Shown: piece by piece, positions 1 through 7,168 of the stretch | How the letters are laid out: each line of letters begins with the position of its first letter | Numbering within the stretch: the first letter of the stretch is position 1 | Assembly (NCBI RefSeq): GCF_016065055.1 | Contig: NZ_CP065856.1 | Span: 2,169,836-2,233,835 of the forward strand | DNA from: Halosimplex litoreum | GTDB lineage: Archaea; Halobacteriota; Halobacteria; Halobacteriales; Haloarculaceae | DNA: 64,000 nucleotides | Direction: 5' to 3' | The notes under the pieces: model-generated | Database searches by the model: none | What the model was told of the DNA's origin: nothing | Seen by the model: the letters and a program-made list of their open reading frames with translations, nothing else | Made by a program: the position numbers and the translations under genes

Positions 1-274
1 GGCCGATCTCGTGGGTTATCTTGACGTACGGTCGGTGGTCGGTGTTGTCCTGGCCGGTTGCCACGTACTCGCGGTCGAAGGCGCCGGCCGGTGCCGGCTC
101 GTCTAGCTCGCCCTCGAAACCGATCGCCATCGTCGCGACGACGCCGGCCAACACGACCGCGATCGCGACCAGCAGGACGGTCCCCACCACCGACGAGACG
201 CCGCGGTCGTCCGCGAGACGCCCTGCTGGCCCGCCAGTGCCCCCCTCACGGCCCGTTCGCACGGTCGGATCCAT
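1..274 (-). CDS. Type IV pilin-like protein (3' truncated by window edge)
   Basis: The first 91 residues of a secreted pilin-like protein are visible; the C-terminus lies outside the window. A short charged leader ends in ADDRG at residues 21-25, followed by VSSVVGTVLLVAIAVVLAGV, the hydrophobic helix of haloarchaeal type IV pilins (DUF1628 type). By family knowledge the prepilin peptidase PibD cuts between G25 and V26, and the helix anchors or assembles the subunit. The part after the helix (GFEGELDEPAPAGAFD onward) looks like the start of a beta-rich extracellular domain. ATG at 274 is the natural start because it gives a leader of normal length. Whether it is a pilus subunit or only a pilin-like surface protein cannot be told from this fragment. 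Confidence 0.85.
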   Translation of the reverse strand, partial: MDPTVRTGREGGTGGPAGRLADDRGVSSVVGTVLLVAIAVVLAGVVATMAIGFEGELDEPAPAGAFDREYVATGQDNTDHRPYVKITHEIG

Positions 275-356
275 CGGTTTCCGGTTAGTACGTCGCCACC
301 GAGCATAACTCCCGGTCAGCGATTTCAGACTGTGATAGCGCCGGCGAGTCGCACGG

Positions 357-842
357 TCACAGGTTCTTGAGCGAGAACCACCCGCCGCCCAGGACGAAGA
401 GGACCCCGAAGGCGGCGGCGAACAGGGGCGTGTTCGTCGTCCTGTTCTTCAGGAACGCGTCGCCCGGCTGGTCGGGCGCGACGTACGCGGTGGTCGTCGC
501 ACCCTCCTCGTACTCGGCGACGACCTCGCGGGCCGCCGACTCCGTGTCGTAGGTCGGTGATATCGACGCGGGGAAGACGCTCGTGCTCTCGTAGGTCGTC
601 CCCTCGTACTCGTAGGTAAAGCGGACCGTCGGCTCGTGGTCGACGCCGCGCCTGGCCGAGACTGTCTCGACCCCGACCGCCTCGACCGTCGCCGTCACCT
701 CGACCGAGTCTCGCACCGCCTCGGACTGCTGGACGTAGTCGTAGCCGCCGTAGCCAGTGACCGCGAGCCCCAGCAGGAGCATCAACAGCGCCCCGCGCAG
801 CGACTCCGGGCCGTCGATCGACAGGCCCGAACCGTCGCTCAC
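357..842 (-). CDS. DUF3592-type membrane protein
   Basis: The product has 161 residues with a membrane segment near each end (about 15-35 and 138-155). Between them lies an exposed domain with VRFTYEYEGTTYES and ATTTAYVAPDQPGDAFL, the pattern of DUF3592 proteins. Function of the family is unknown. The start is GTG at 842 (VSDGSGLS); the frame stays open far upstream, but that stretch is Arg-rich and not haloarchaeal in composition, so I rejected it. A TATA-like ACTTTTACC (minus strand, about 937-946) would give a leader of roughly 70 bases. The gene is divergent from ilvE. Confidence 0.75.
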   Translation of the reverse strand: MSDGSGLSIDGPESLRGALLMLLLGLAVTGYGGYDYVQQSEAVRDSVEVTATVEAVGVETVSARRGVDHEPTVRFTYEYEGTTYESTSVFPASISPTYDTESAAREVVAEYEEGATTTAYVAPDQPGDAFLKNRTTNTPLFAAAFGVLFVLGGGWFSLKNL

Positions 843-1032
843 GCCGGGCACCTCCCGATCCCAGTCGGCGAGTACGTCCCGTTCGTGACGTCTCGGTCGC
901 GTTCGACAGTCATCGTCTGGAGGGATCCCGACGCTTTCGGTAAAAGTCCTCGCGTGACGCCAGCGTCTGTTTGTGTTATTAGTCCGCACGCGACCGTCAA
1001 CACTCTTTACAGCGCGCTCGGAACCGTTGTTC

Positions 1033-1125
1033 ATGGACGCATCAGGCGAGGCGGGCGACGACACCGACGGTGGACCGACAACGTATAAATCGGCGGGGCC
1101 CCTCACCGGGAGGTACGACCAATGA
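1033..1125 (+). other. Possible leader ORF upstream of ilvE (30 codons)
   Basis: ATG at 1033 opens a 30-codon frame that begins MDASGEAGDDTDGG and ends at TGA 1123-1125, which overlaps the ilvE ATG (ATGA). A TATA-like CTCTTTAC lies at 1003-1010, about 28 bases before this ATG, the right distance for a leaderless transcript. The acidic composition fits a haloarchaeal peptide. An ATG followed by A always creates a TGA in the +2 frame, so the overlap alone is weak evidence. Confidence 0.3.
1084..1090 (+). promoter_or_regulatory. TATA box for ilvE
   Basis: TATAAAT sits 32-38 bases before the ilvE start, so transcription would begin a few bases before the ATG. A Shine-Dalgarno-like GGGAGGT at 1108-1114 lies just upstream of the start codon, so a transcript from the earlier CTCTTTAC box could also be translated. 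Confidence 0.7.
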
Positions 1126-2060
1126 GCGAGCGCCCCGAGATGTTCCAGGGCGTCGACGAACTCTGGATGGACGGCGAGTTCGTCGACTTCGACGACGCAC
1201 AGATCCACGTCCTCACCCACGGCCTCCACTACGGCTCCGGGGTCTTCGAGGGCGTCCGCTGCTACGACACCGCCGACGGCCCCGCGATCTTCCGCTGGGA
1301 AGAGCATCTGGAGCGGTTCTACCAGTCCGGCAAGCCCTACGATCTCGACATCCCCTTCGACCGCGAGGAACTCACCGAGGCGACGGTCGAACTCCTCCGC
1401 CGCGAGGAGCTGAACTCCTGTTACATCCGGCCGATCGCCTTCTACGGCTACGACTCGCTGGGCGTGAGCCCGGGCGACTGCCCGACGACGGTCGCCATCG
1501 GCGCCTGGCCGTGGGGCGCCTACCTCGGCGAGGACGCCCTGGAGAACGGCGTCGACGTGATGGTTTCCTCGTGGCGCAAGCACGCCTCCAGCCAGATCCC
1601 CACGAACATGAAGACCACCGGTCTCTACGTCAACTCCATGCTCGCCACCGAGGAGGCCAAGGGCAACGGCTACACCGAGGCGATCGTCCTCAACAAGGAG
1701 GGCAACGTCGCCGAAGGCCCCGGCGAGAACCTCTTCCTGGTGCGCGACGGCGAACTCTACACGCCCGGCCTCGCCGAGTCAATCCTCGACGGCATCACCC
1801 GCCGCACCGCCATCGAACTCGCCCGCGACCTTGGTTACACCGTCCACGACCAGGCCACCATCTCCCGCGGCGAGCTGTACACCGCCGACGAACTCTTCTT
1901 CACCGGCACCGCCGCGGAGGTCACCCCCATCCGCAGCGTCGACGACAACGTCATCGGCGAGGGCACGAAGGGTCCGGTCACCGACGAGATCCAGACGCAG
2001 TTCTTCGATCTGGTCGAGGGGCGACTCGACGGCTACGACGACTGGTTCACGTTCGTCTGA
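1122..2060 (+). CDS. ilvE: Branched-chain amino acid aminotransferase
   Basis: A fold-type IV PLP aminotransferase of 312 residues, the usual length for IlvE. It moves the amino group between glutamate and the 2-keto acids of leucine, isoleucine and valine in the cytosol. Visible marks are THGLHYGSGVFEGVRCY (32-48), the PLP-binding lysine K164 in NMKTTGLYVNSML, the EGPGENLFLV motif (199-208), and FFTGTAAEVTPI near the C-terminus, which contacts the cofactor phosphate. The ATG follows a good SD and TATA box. It stands alone between a divergent DUF3592 gene and a zinc-ribbon gene. A D-amino acid transaminase has the same fold, but the motifs fit IlvE better. Confidence 0.95.
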   Translation: MSERPEMFQGVDELWMDGEFVDFDDAQIHVLTHGLHYGSGVFEGVRCYDTADGPAIFRWEEHLERFYQSGKPYDLDIPFDREELTEATVELLRREELNSCYIRPIAFYGYDSLGVSPGDCPTTVAIGAWPWGAYLGEDALENGVDVMVSSWRKHASSQIPTNMKTTGLYVNSMLATEEAKGNGYTEAIVLNKEGNVAEGPGENLFLVRDGELYTPGLAESILDGITRRTAIELARDLGYTVHDQATISRGELYTADELFFTGTAAEVTPIRSVDDNVIGEGTKGPVTDEIQTQFFDLVEGRLDGYDDWFTFV

Positions 2061-2261
2061 GTCGCGACGCAGATACACCCATTTCGGCGTCGAGAGCGGT
2101 TTTCGAACCCGATCCGGCGAACTGTGACTAAACAATTAGGGGTAACGGTCACGGGCGTTTGCCCCCGATATCGGGTAGATGCACCAGACGAGTACGACCG
2201 ATAGTCACGGCTGGCGCGTACGGGAGTCCGAAGACGGGACACGGGGTCGGGTGGTCGGCGA

Positions 2262-2510
2262 ATGGCACTGACCGCGCGTCTCCGGTCCGTGCTGAGCGAC
2301 GCCCGCGAGCGGGCCGGCCGCGAGGATACCGGTGACGCCGACGCGCCGGCGGGCGACCCCGGAGCGAGCAACGACTCGCCCGTGGAACCGAGTGCGGGCC
2401 TGTTCGAGTGCCCCGCTTGCGGGACTGTCTACGTCGCAGAGGAGAAGTCGACCTGTTCGTCCTGCGACGAGTCCGTCGAGGAAGTCTCGGCGACGCTCTC
2501 GCGGGAGTAG
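2262..2510 (+). CDS. Small zinc-ribbon protein
   Basis: An 82-residue acidic protein with one C-terminal zinc ribbon: CPAC (50-53) and CSSC about 15 residues later. The N-terminal half (residues 1-45) is rich in D, G, A and S and probably disordered. Such one-finger proteins are common in haloarchaea, mostly uncharacterised; they may bind nucleic acid or a protein partner. It converges on the PH-domain gene pair, with 19 bases between the two stop codons. No specific function can be assigned. Confidence 0.75.
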   Translation: MALTARLRSVLSDARERAGREDTGDADAPAGDPGASNDSPVEPSAGLFECPACGTVYVAEEKSTCSSCDESVEEVSATLSRE

Positions 2511-2529
2511 CGCGACCGGCCGCGGCCGG

Positions 2530-3288
2530 TCAGCGGTCGTCCGGATCCGAGGCGAGCGAGTCGGGTACCCCGTCCGAGTCGGCGTCACTCGACGGGTCGC
2601 CGTCGGCCCGGGCGTCCATCCGCGCTTCGACGCGTTCGAGCGCCTCCCGGGTCGCGCGCAGTTCGGCGACGAGTTCCTCGAGCTGGTCGGCGCTCGCGGC
2701 CCGCCGGTCGGACGCGCGGTCGTCGCTTCCCCCACCGGTGCCGTCGCGCCCGCCGCCGCCGGCCGCCCGCTGGACGCGGGATATCTCCTCACGCACGTCG
2801 CGAGCGTCCTCGACGTCGTCGAATGAGATGTCGGCGCCGGAACTCCCGGCGGTGCTGATCTCGATGGTACCGAAGCCCAGCTGCGTGCCCCAGAACGACT
2901 GGGTGAACTCCGTGTTCTGGATGCGGTCGAGGTCGACGCTCTCGATGTTCGTCGAGAGGATCCCCTGTTTGACGTACAGCGAGCGGTTGGTCACCACGTA
3001 GTCGGTGTGTTTGATCCCCAAGTACGACAGCGGCGAAAAGAGGAGGATCAGGATGCCGATCAGGAAGGGGATCAGGACCACGCCCGTCACGAGCGTGCCG
3101 ACCATCCGCAGCTTGGTCGGCTCGCCGACCCAGACGACCTCCTCGCCGGGCTCCAGGGAGAGCCACTCCGAGACGTCCGAGTCGGCCGCCGCCGCGGCGC
3201 GGTCGGTCAGCGAGCCGCCGCCGGCGTCGCCGCTCGCCCCGTCCGTCGGCCCGTCGCTCCCGCCGTCCGCGGAGCCGTCGCCGCTCAT
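2530..3288 (-). CDS. PH domain-containing membrane protein (bPH2/DUF304), second of a pair
   Basis: 252 residues. A disordered Gly/Asp/Ser-rich N-terminus (1-38) precedes EWLSLEPGEEVVWVGEPTKL, two close membrane segments (about 63-85), then the bacterial PH fold with HTDYVVTNRSLYVKQGIL and the tell-tale DLDRIQNTEF plus GFGTIEISTAGSSG. The tail (about 200-252) is a charged helix that could form a coiled coil. The start ATG overlaps the stop of the upstream PH gene by four bases (ATGA), so the two are translated together. The family (YdbS/YdbT-like) is membrane-bound, role unclear. Its partner has the same order of parts, so the pair likely arose by duplication and may form a heteromer. Confidence 0.85.
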   Translation of the reverse strand: MSGDGSADGGSDGPTDGASGDAGGGSLTDRAAAAADSDVSEWLSLEPGEEVVWVGEPTKLRMVGTLVTGVVLIPFLIGILILLFSPLSYLGIKHTDYVVTNRSLYVKQGILSTNIESVDLDRIQNTEFTQSFWGTQLGFGTIEISTAGSSGADISFDDVEDARDVREEISRVQRAAGGGGRDGTGGGSDDRASDRRAASADQLEELVAELRATREALERVEARMDARADGDPSSDADSDGVPDSLASDPDDR

Positions 3289-3932
3289 GCGCGCTCCTCC
3301 ATGCGTTCGGCGACGGCGCGGAGCTGGCGGGCCTCGTCCAGCAGCGCCTCGACGGTCCCCTCGTCGAGCGCGGCGGCGGGCGCCGGCTCGTCGTCACCCT
3401 CGTCGCGCTCGTCGGCGGCGCGGATCTGCTTCTGGAGCGCGTCGCGGAACGCCTCGGGGTCGTCCAGATCCGAGACCGCCAGGTCCGCCCCGCCGCTCCC
3501 GGCGGTCGAGACGGCGACGGTCCCGTAGTCGAAGAGGTTCCCCGTCACGTCCTTGCGCAGCGTCGTGTTCTGGACGCGGTCGACGCCGACGCTCGTGACC
3601 GTCTCCGAGAGCACCCCCGTCTTCAGGTAGATCCGCCGGTCGGTCAGCACGTAGTCGGTGTGCTCGACGTTCAGATACGCCCAGGCGACGGCGAGAACCT
3701 GCGAGCCGACGATCAGCGCCGCGATCGCCCAGACGACGAGGCCGGGAGCTACCGGGAACTCGGCGGGGTCGAGCGTCACCTGCGTCGTGACGAAGACGGC
3801 GCCCGTGAGGGCCAGCAGCGACAGGACCGCCGCCCCCGCGGCCGTACCGACGATGCGCCAGACGCGTGGTTTCCCCGTCCAGACGACCGACTCGTCCGGG
3901 TCGAGCGAGAGCCACTCGTGTGCTTCGTTCAT
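3285..3932 (-). CDS. PH domain-containing membrane protein (bPH2/DUF304), first of a pair
   Basis: 215 residues. The N-terminal EWLSLDPDESVVWTGKP motif is followed by two membrane segments (about 27-50 and 65-88), then HTDYVLTDRRIYLKTGVLSE, VDRVQNTTLRKDV and YGTVAVSTAGSGG, which mark the bacterial PH fold. The C-terminal 45 residues are charged and helical. It is first in a two-gene unit and overlaps the next gene by four bases. A TATA-like TTTTATC lies about 30 bases upstream of the ATG. The function of this family in archaea is not known; membrane or envelope homeostasis is only a guess. Confidence 0.85.
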   Translation of the reverse strand: MNEAHEWLSLDPDESVVWTGKPRVWRIVGTAAGAAVLSLLALTGAVFVTTQVTLDPAEFPVAPGLVVWAIAALIVGSQVLAVAWAYLNVEHTDYVLTDRRIYLKTGVLSETVTSVGVDRVQNTTLRKDVTGNLFDYGTVAVSTAGSGGADLAVSDLDDPEAFRDALQKQIRAADERDEGDDEPAPAAALDEGTVEALLDEARQLRAVAERMEERA

Positions 3933-3958
3933 ATCGCGTGAGTGGCACGCTCCCGGAG

Positions 3959-3966
3959 ATAAAACT
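3959..3966 (-). promoter_or_regulatory. TATA box for the PH-domain gene pair
   Basis: On the minus strand GTTTTATC lies about 27-34 bases before the ATG at 3932, the spacing of a leaderless haloarchaeal transcript. Confidence 0.55.
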
Positions 3967-4007
3967 ACGGGACCGTCCGCCTCGGTGGGCCCTCGCGGCG
4001 AGCGGCA

Positions 4008-4328
4008 TCACGCACCTGCGACCTGCGCGGACAGTCGCAGTCGGTCGCCCTCCGATATCGAGACAGCCAGATAGTCCTCGCCCCGTTCCTCGAGCGGCGT
4101 CGCCGCCGGCGTCTGAATCTCGGGCCCCTGGTGAGTTGCATCGTCGTCGTCGCTCGTTTTCTGGACGGTGATCTCGACCGTGTGTGGCTCCGAGTCCGTG
4201 TTCCGGATCAGCAGGTCCCCCGCGGTCGGACCCTCGTCGCCGCCCGTCACACAGCCCCCGACCAGCCCGCCGCCACACGCGACACCGGCCGTCCGGAGTA
4301 CCTGTCGCCTGCTCGATCCGTTAATCAC
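4008..4328 (-). CDS. Tat-exported lipoprotein, unknown function
   Basis: 106 residues. The N-terminus carries a twin-arginine signal (SSRRQVLR, residues 5-12), a short hydrophobic stretch and a lipobox ending in GGC, with C26 as the lipid anchor; this is how haloarchaea export folded lipoproteins. The mature part is small and beta-rich (DLLIRNTDSEPHTVEITVQK), like a single immunoglobulin-type fold. GTG at 4328 is the only start that keeps the complete signal. The repeat element of copy A lies in its upstream region. No family was recognised beyond the export signal. Confidence 0.75.
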   Translation of the reverse strand: MINGSSRRQVLRTAGVACGGGLVGGCVTGGDEGPTAGDLLIRNTDSEPHTVEITVQKTSDDDDATHQGPEIQTPAATPLEERGEDYLAVSISEGDRLRLSAQVAGA

Positions 4329-4504
4329 ACACGGTGTCGGTCGCTCCGTGGTAAGTGCTTTTCCCAGACAGTTCGACGTCGGTCAGTTCCGTGCGAGTCG
4401 AACGGGTGTCTCCGTAAGCTATCTCGTGAAATGAAGCCGAGTGGGCGTGGCCGCAGCCGACAGCAGGCGACGAAAACCCTCGCCGCGTTCGATCGCAACT
4501 GCTT

Positions 4505-4950
4505 CAACCGCAGGAGACAGCGAGCGCTGAAAGCCCTCGACCCGCTCGCTACGAGTTGGAACGACCGCACTCGACGGAGACAGCGAGCGCTGAAAGCCCT
4601 CGACCCGCTCGCTACGAGTTGGAACGACCGCACTCGACGGCGACAGCGAGCGCTGAAAGCCCTCGACCCGCTCGCGGTCGCTGAGCGACATATCCTCGCG
4701 GCCGGAGGCCGCTTCGGATAGGGGTCGCTCAGGCGACTAAACTGGACGCGAGCGCGTCTCGCCCGTTCAGTCCACCAGGACAGCACGGCACCGTGACCAC
4801 ACCGTCCCGCACAGCACCGCAGACGGCCTCGAACCTCCCCAGCCTCTTGCGATGCTCGCAAGCTGCGCTTCTCATCCCTCGCACGGTATTGGTCGCGCGC
4901 ACGAGAGCGCGCGACAGCGCGCGCCACCGCACCGCAACCGCCTACTCGCT
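4505..4950 (+). repeat. Dispersed modular repeat element, copy A
   Basis: Parts in order: a 63-bp tandem block; a hairpin in which CTGAGCGAC (4681-4689) pairs with GTCGCTCAG (4724-4732) and TATCC (4691-4695) with GGATA (4716-4720); the block TTCAGTCCACCA (4766-4777); a small TTGCGA/TCGCAA hairpin; the block CTCATCCCTCGC; and a 9-bp stem GTCGCGCGC/GCGCGCGAC (4892-4900 with 4907-4915) closing the loop ACGAGA. The same parts in the same order and orientation occur near 12.5 and 50.5 kb. No protein is encoded. It could be a structured RNA, a non-autonomous mobile element or a bound DNA site. Confidence 0.8.
4513..4677 (+). repeat. 63-bp tandem repeats (copy A), about 2.6 units
   Basis: Units start at 4513, 4576 and 4639, exactly 63 bases apart. 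Each contains GCTGAAAGCCCTCGACCCGC and GACCGCACTCGACGG around a 12-base centre (ACGAGTTGGAAC). The last unit runs into the hairpin part of the element. The two complete units are almost identical, so the duplication is recent or kept uniform. Confidence 0.9.
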
Positions 4951-5053
4951 CAGCCGCGTCGAACGCGACCGAGCCCGGCACTCGTCCGCCGAGGAACCGG
5001 GCGACCCGTTCCGCCACCCGCAGCTTTTTGCGAGTGCCGGTACCCCAACGCAC

Positions 5054-6811
5054 ATGCGACTCACCGGCCCCGCCGACGCGAACGCCGCCGTCTTCGACCC
5101 GGAGACCGCCGAACTCGCCGTCGAGCGCGACGGCACGACGCTCGTGACGCCCTCCGAACTCCCCGTCGGAAAACTCGCCCGGCAACTGCACGGCGTCGAC
5201 TGGACCGCGGCCGAGATCTCGGTCGGCGACGCCACCGAGGTCGCCGAGAGCTACGAACTCCCGAAGGGGAAAGCCCGCGAGCGGAGCCATCGAGCGGTCG
5301 AGCGCACGGTCACCTACGATCACCCCGACGCCGACGGCGTCGTCGAGGTCGACCTGCGCGCCGCCGCCGAGGGCGTCGCCGTCCGCTACCGCGTCACCGG
5401 GACGGCGGTGGAGATCTACACCGGCGACGAGACGACGCTGTCGCTCCCCCACGACACCGTCTCGTGGCTGATCCCCTTCGACGCCGCCCACGAGGCCAGC
5501 GCCCGCCAGCAGCCCATCCGCGAGACCGACGGGGAGTACTGCACGCCCGGCCTGTTCCGGATCGACGACGAGTGGCTGCTGCTGGCCGAAGCGGGTGTCG
5601 ACGGCGATTACGCCGCTGCCCGTCTCCGCGCCGAGGAATCGGGGATGACCTACGCCCTCCCAGTGACCCACATGAACGCTCACTTCCCGCTGGAGACGCC
5701 CTGGCGCGTCGCGATGACGGGGAGCCTGGCCGACATCGTCGAGTCGACGCTAGTGACCGACCTCGTCGACGAGGCCGGCACGGACGACGCCGTCGAGGTC
5801 GGCGACGAGTGGGTCGAGCCCGGCCGCGTCGCGTGGTCGTGGTGGTCCGAATCCGACAGCCCCGACGACTTCGACCGCCAGCGCGAGTATATCGACTACG
5901 CCGCCGCCCGCGACTGGGAGTACGTCCTCGTCGACGCCGGGTGGCCCCGCCGCCGCGAGGAGATGCCGGACCTCATCGACTACGCCGACGAGCGGGGCGT
6001 CGACGTGCTGCTTTGGACTCACTGGACGGACGTCAACACCGAGACCAAACGCGCCGAACGGCTGCCCACCTGGGCCGACTGGGGCGCCGCGGGAATCAAG
6101 GTCGACTTCATGGACGCCGACGACCAGGGGCGGATGCAGTTCTACGACGACCTCGCGGAGGACGCCGCCGAGCACGAACTCCTCGTCAACTTCCACGGTT
6201 CCGTGGTGCCGACGGGCCTCCAGCGCCGGTACCCCCACGTGATGACCTACGAGGGGGTCATGGGCGCCGAGTACTACAAGTGGTCCACCGCCACGCCCGA
6301 GCACAACTGCACCCTGCCCTTTACCCGCAACGTCGTCGGCCCGATGGACTACACGCCCGTCACGTTCTCCGCCGACGCCGCAGGGACCACGCCCGGACAC
6401 GAACTCGCTCTCTCCGTGGTCTTCGAGTCGCCGCTCCAGCACTTCGCCGACTCGATCGACGAGTACGCCGCTCGACCCGAAGCGGAGGGGTTTCTGGAGC
6501 GGGTGCCCGCGGCGTGGGACGAGACGCGCCTCGTCGGTGGGTATCCCGGCGTCGAGGCGACCGTGGCGCGCAGGGACGGCGACGAGTGGTTCCTCGGGTC
6601 GATTACGGCGGGACCGCAGCGCATCGTCACCGTCGACTGCTCGTTCCTGACGAGCGGCGACGCCGACCCCGGCAAGGAGTGGACGGCTCACGTCGTTCGA
6701 GACGAAGCCGACGGGACGCTCGAATCCGAGGCGTGGACGGTCACCGGCGAGGAGGCTCTGGACGTGGTCGTGCCGGAGAACGGCGGGTTCGCGGCGCGAT
6801 TCGGGCGGTAG
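5054..6811 (+). CDS. Glycoside hydrolase family 97 (alpha-glucosidase/alpha-galactosidase type)
   Basis: 585 residues with the GH97 layout: an N-terminal beta-sandwich (about 1-250), a (beta/alpha)8 barrel (about 255-500, with WSWWSESDSP and YVLVDAGWP) and a C-terminal beta domain. GIKVDFMDADDQ places D351 where retaining members of the family carry the nucleophile, so a retaining alpha-galactosidase-like enzyme is more likely than an inverting SusB-type glucosidase; this is inference. NFHGSVVPTGLQRRYPHVMTYEG is another barrel motif. There is no signal peptide, so it would act in the cytosol. The ATG at 5054 is about 27 bases after a T-rich box. No sugar transporter lies nearby. Confidence 0.85.
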   Translation: MRLTGPADANAAVFDPETAELAVERDGTTLVTPSELPVGKLARQLHGVDWTAAEISVGDATEVAESYELPKGKARERSHRAVERTVTYDHPDADGVVEVDLRAAAEGVAVRYRVTGTAVEIYTGDETTLSLPHDTVSWLIPFDAAHEASARQQPIRETDGEYCTPGLFRIDDEWLLLAEAGVDGDYAAARLRAEESGMTYALPVTHMNAHFPLETPWRVAMTGSLADIVESTLVTDLVDEAGTDDAVEVGDEWVEPGRVAWSWWSESDSPDDFDRQREYIDYAAARDWEYVLVDAGWPRRREEMPDLIDYADERGVDVLLWTHWTDVNTETKRAERLPTWADWGAAGIKVDFMDADDQGRMQFYDDLAEDAAEHELLVNFHGSVVPTGLQRRYPHVMTYEGVMGAEYYKWSTATPEHNCTLPFTRNVVGPMDYTPVTFSADAAGTTPGHELALSVVFESPLQHFADSIDEYAARPEAEGFLERVPAAWDETRLVGGYPGVEATVARRDGDEWFLGSITAGPQRIVTVDCSFLTSGDADPGKEWTAHVVRDEADGTLESEAWTVTGEEALDVVVPENGGFAARFGR

Positions 6812-6821
6812 CGTTCGTCGT

Positions 6822-7166
6822 TCACAGCCACTCGCGGCCGGTCTTCTGTATCCCCTTGACCTCCTCGTGGGGATAGACCTCGGCCATCGCGTCGACGATC
6901 GCGACCAGTTCGGTGACAGAGATGGATTCGTCCTCGAAGAACAGCACGGCGCGGTACTCATCCGGCGAGAACCGAGCGACGAAATCGTCGTCGTACGTGA
7001 CGATCGTTCGGTCGGTCTCGGCGGAGTAGCGGGCGAGGTCTGCGTCCGACGTTCCCTTACCCAATCCCGAAACTCGGTCGACGTGCTCCACGTCGTGTCC
7101 TGCCGCGGTGAGGCGGTCGGTCGCCTCGTTCTCGACGTTCTCGTCGAGCAGTAGTCGATACCCCAC
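6822..7166 (-). CDS. DUF5615 PIN-like protein (putative toxin)
   Basis: 114 residues. It opens with YRLLLDENVENEATDRL and has SDADLARYSAETDRTIVTYD followed by DDF, the acidic arrangement of the DUF5615 PIN-like fold, a predicted nuclease family. It starts with GTG at 7166, two bases after the stop of the DUF433 gene, so the pair is surely co-transcribed. DUF433-DUF5615 pairs are widely regarded as toxin-antitoxin-like modules, the PIN-like protein being the likely toxin. Activity has not been shown for most members. Confidence 0.85.
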   Translation of the reverse strand: MGYRLLLDENVENEATDRLTAAGHDVEHVDRVSGLGKGTSDADLARYSAETDRTIVTYDDDFVARFSPDEYRAVLFFEDESISVTELVAIVDAMAEVYPHEEVKGIQKTGREWL

Positions 7167-7168
7167 GG

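Larger units (their letters stand above)
4329..5053. other. Intergenic region holding repeat element copy A
   Basis: This 725-base gap lies between two divergent genes. Long frames cross it on both strands because the tandem unit is 63 bases (a multiple of three) and stops are rare at this GC content; none looks like a protein. It contains a modular repeat (about 4505-4950) and, at its right end, the start region of the GH97 gene with a T-rich CTTTTTG box near 5025. Confidence 0.8.

Noticed and set aside
4513-4677. CRISPR-like array (regular 63-bp spacing with short centres)
   Set aside because: The centres between conserved blocks are identical within a locus and only 12 bases long, and there are no cas genes. 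It is a tandem repeat, not an array of different spacers.
4505-4950. Insertion sequence or transposon
   Set aside because: No transposase, terminal inverted repeats or target duplication are visible for any copy of the element; a non-autonomous mobile origin is still possible.
4325-5683. Long minus-strand frame across copy A and the GH97 gene
   Set aside because: It is open only because the tandem unit is 63 bases and stops are rare at this GC content; it runs antisense through a clear GH97 gene.
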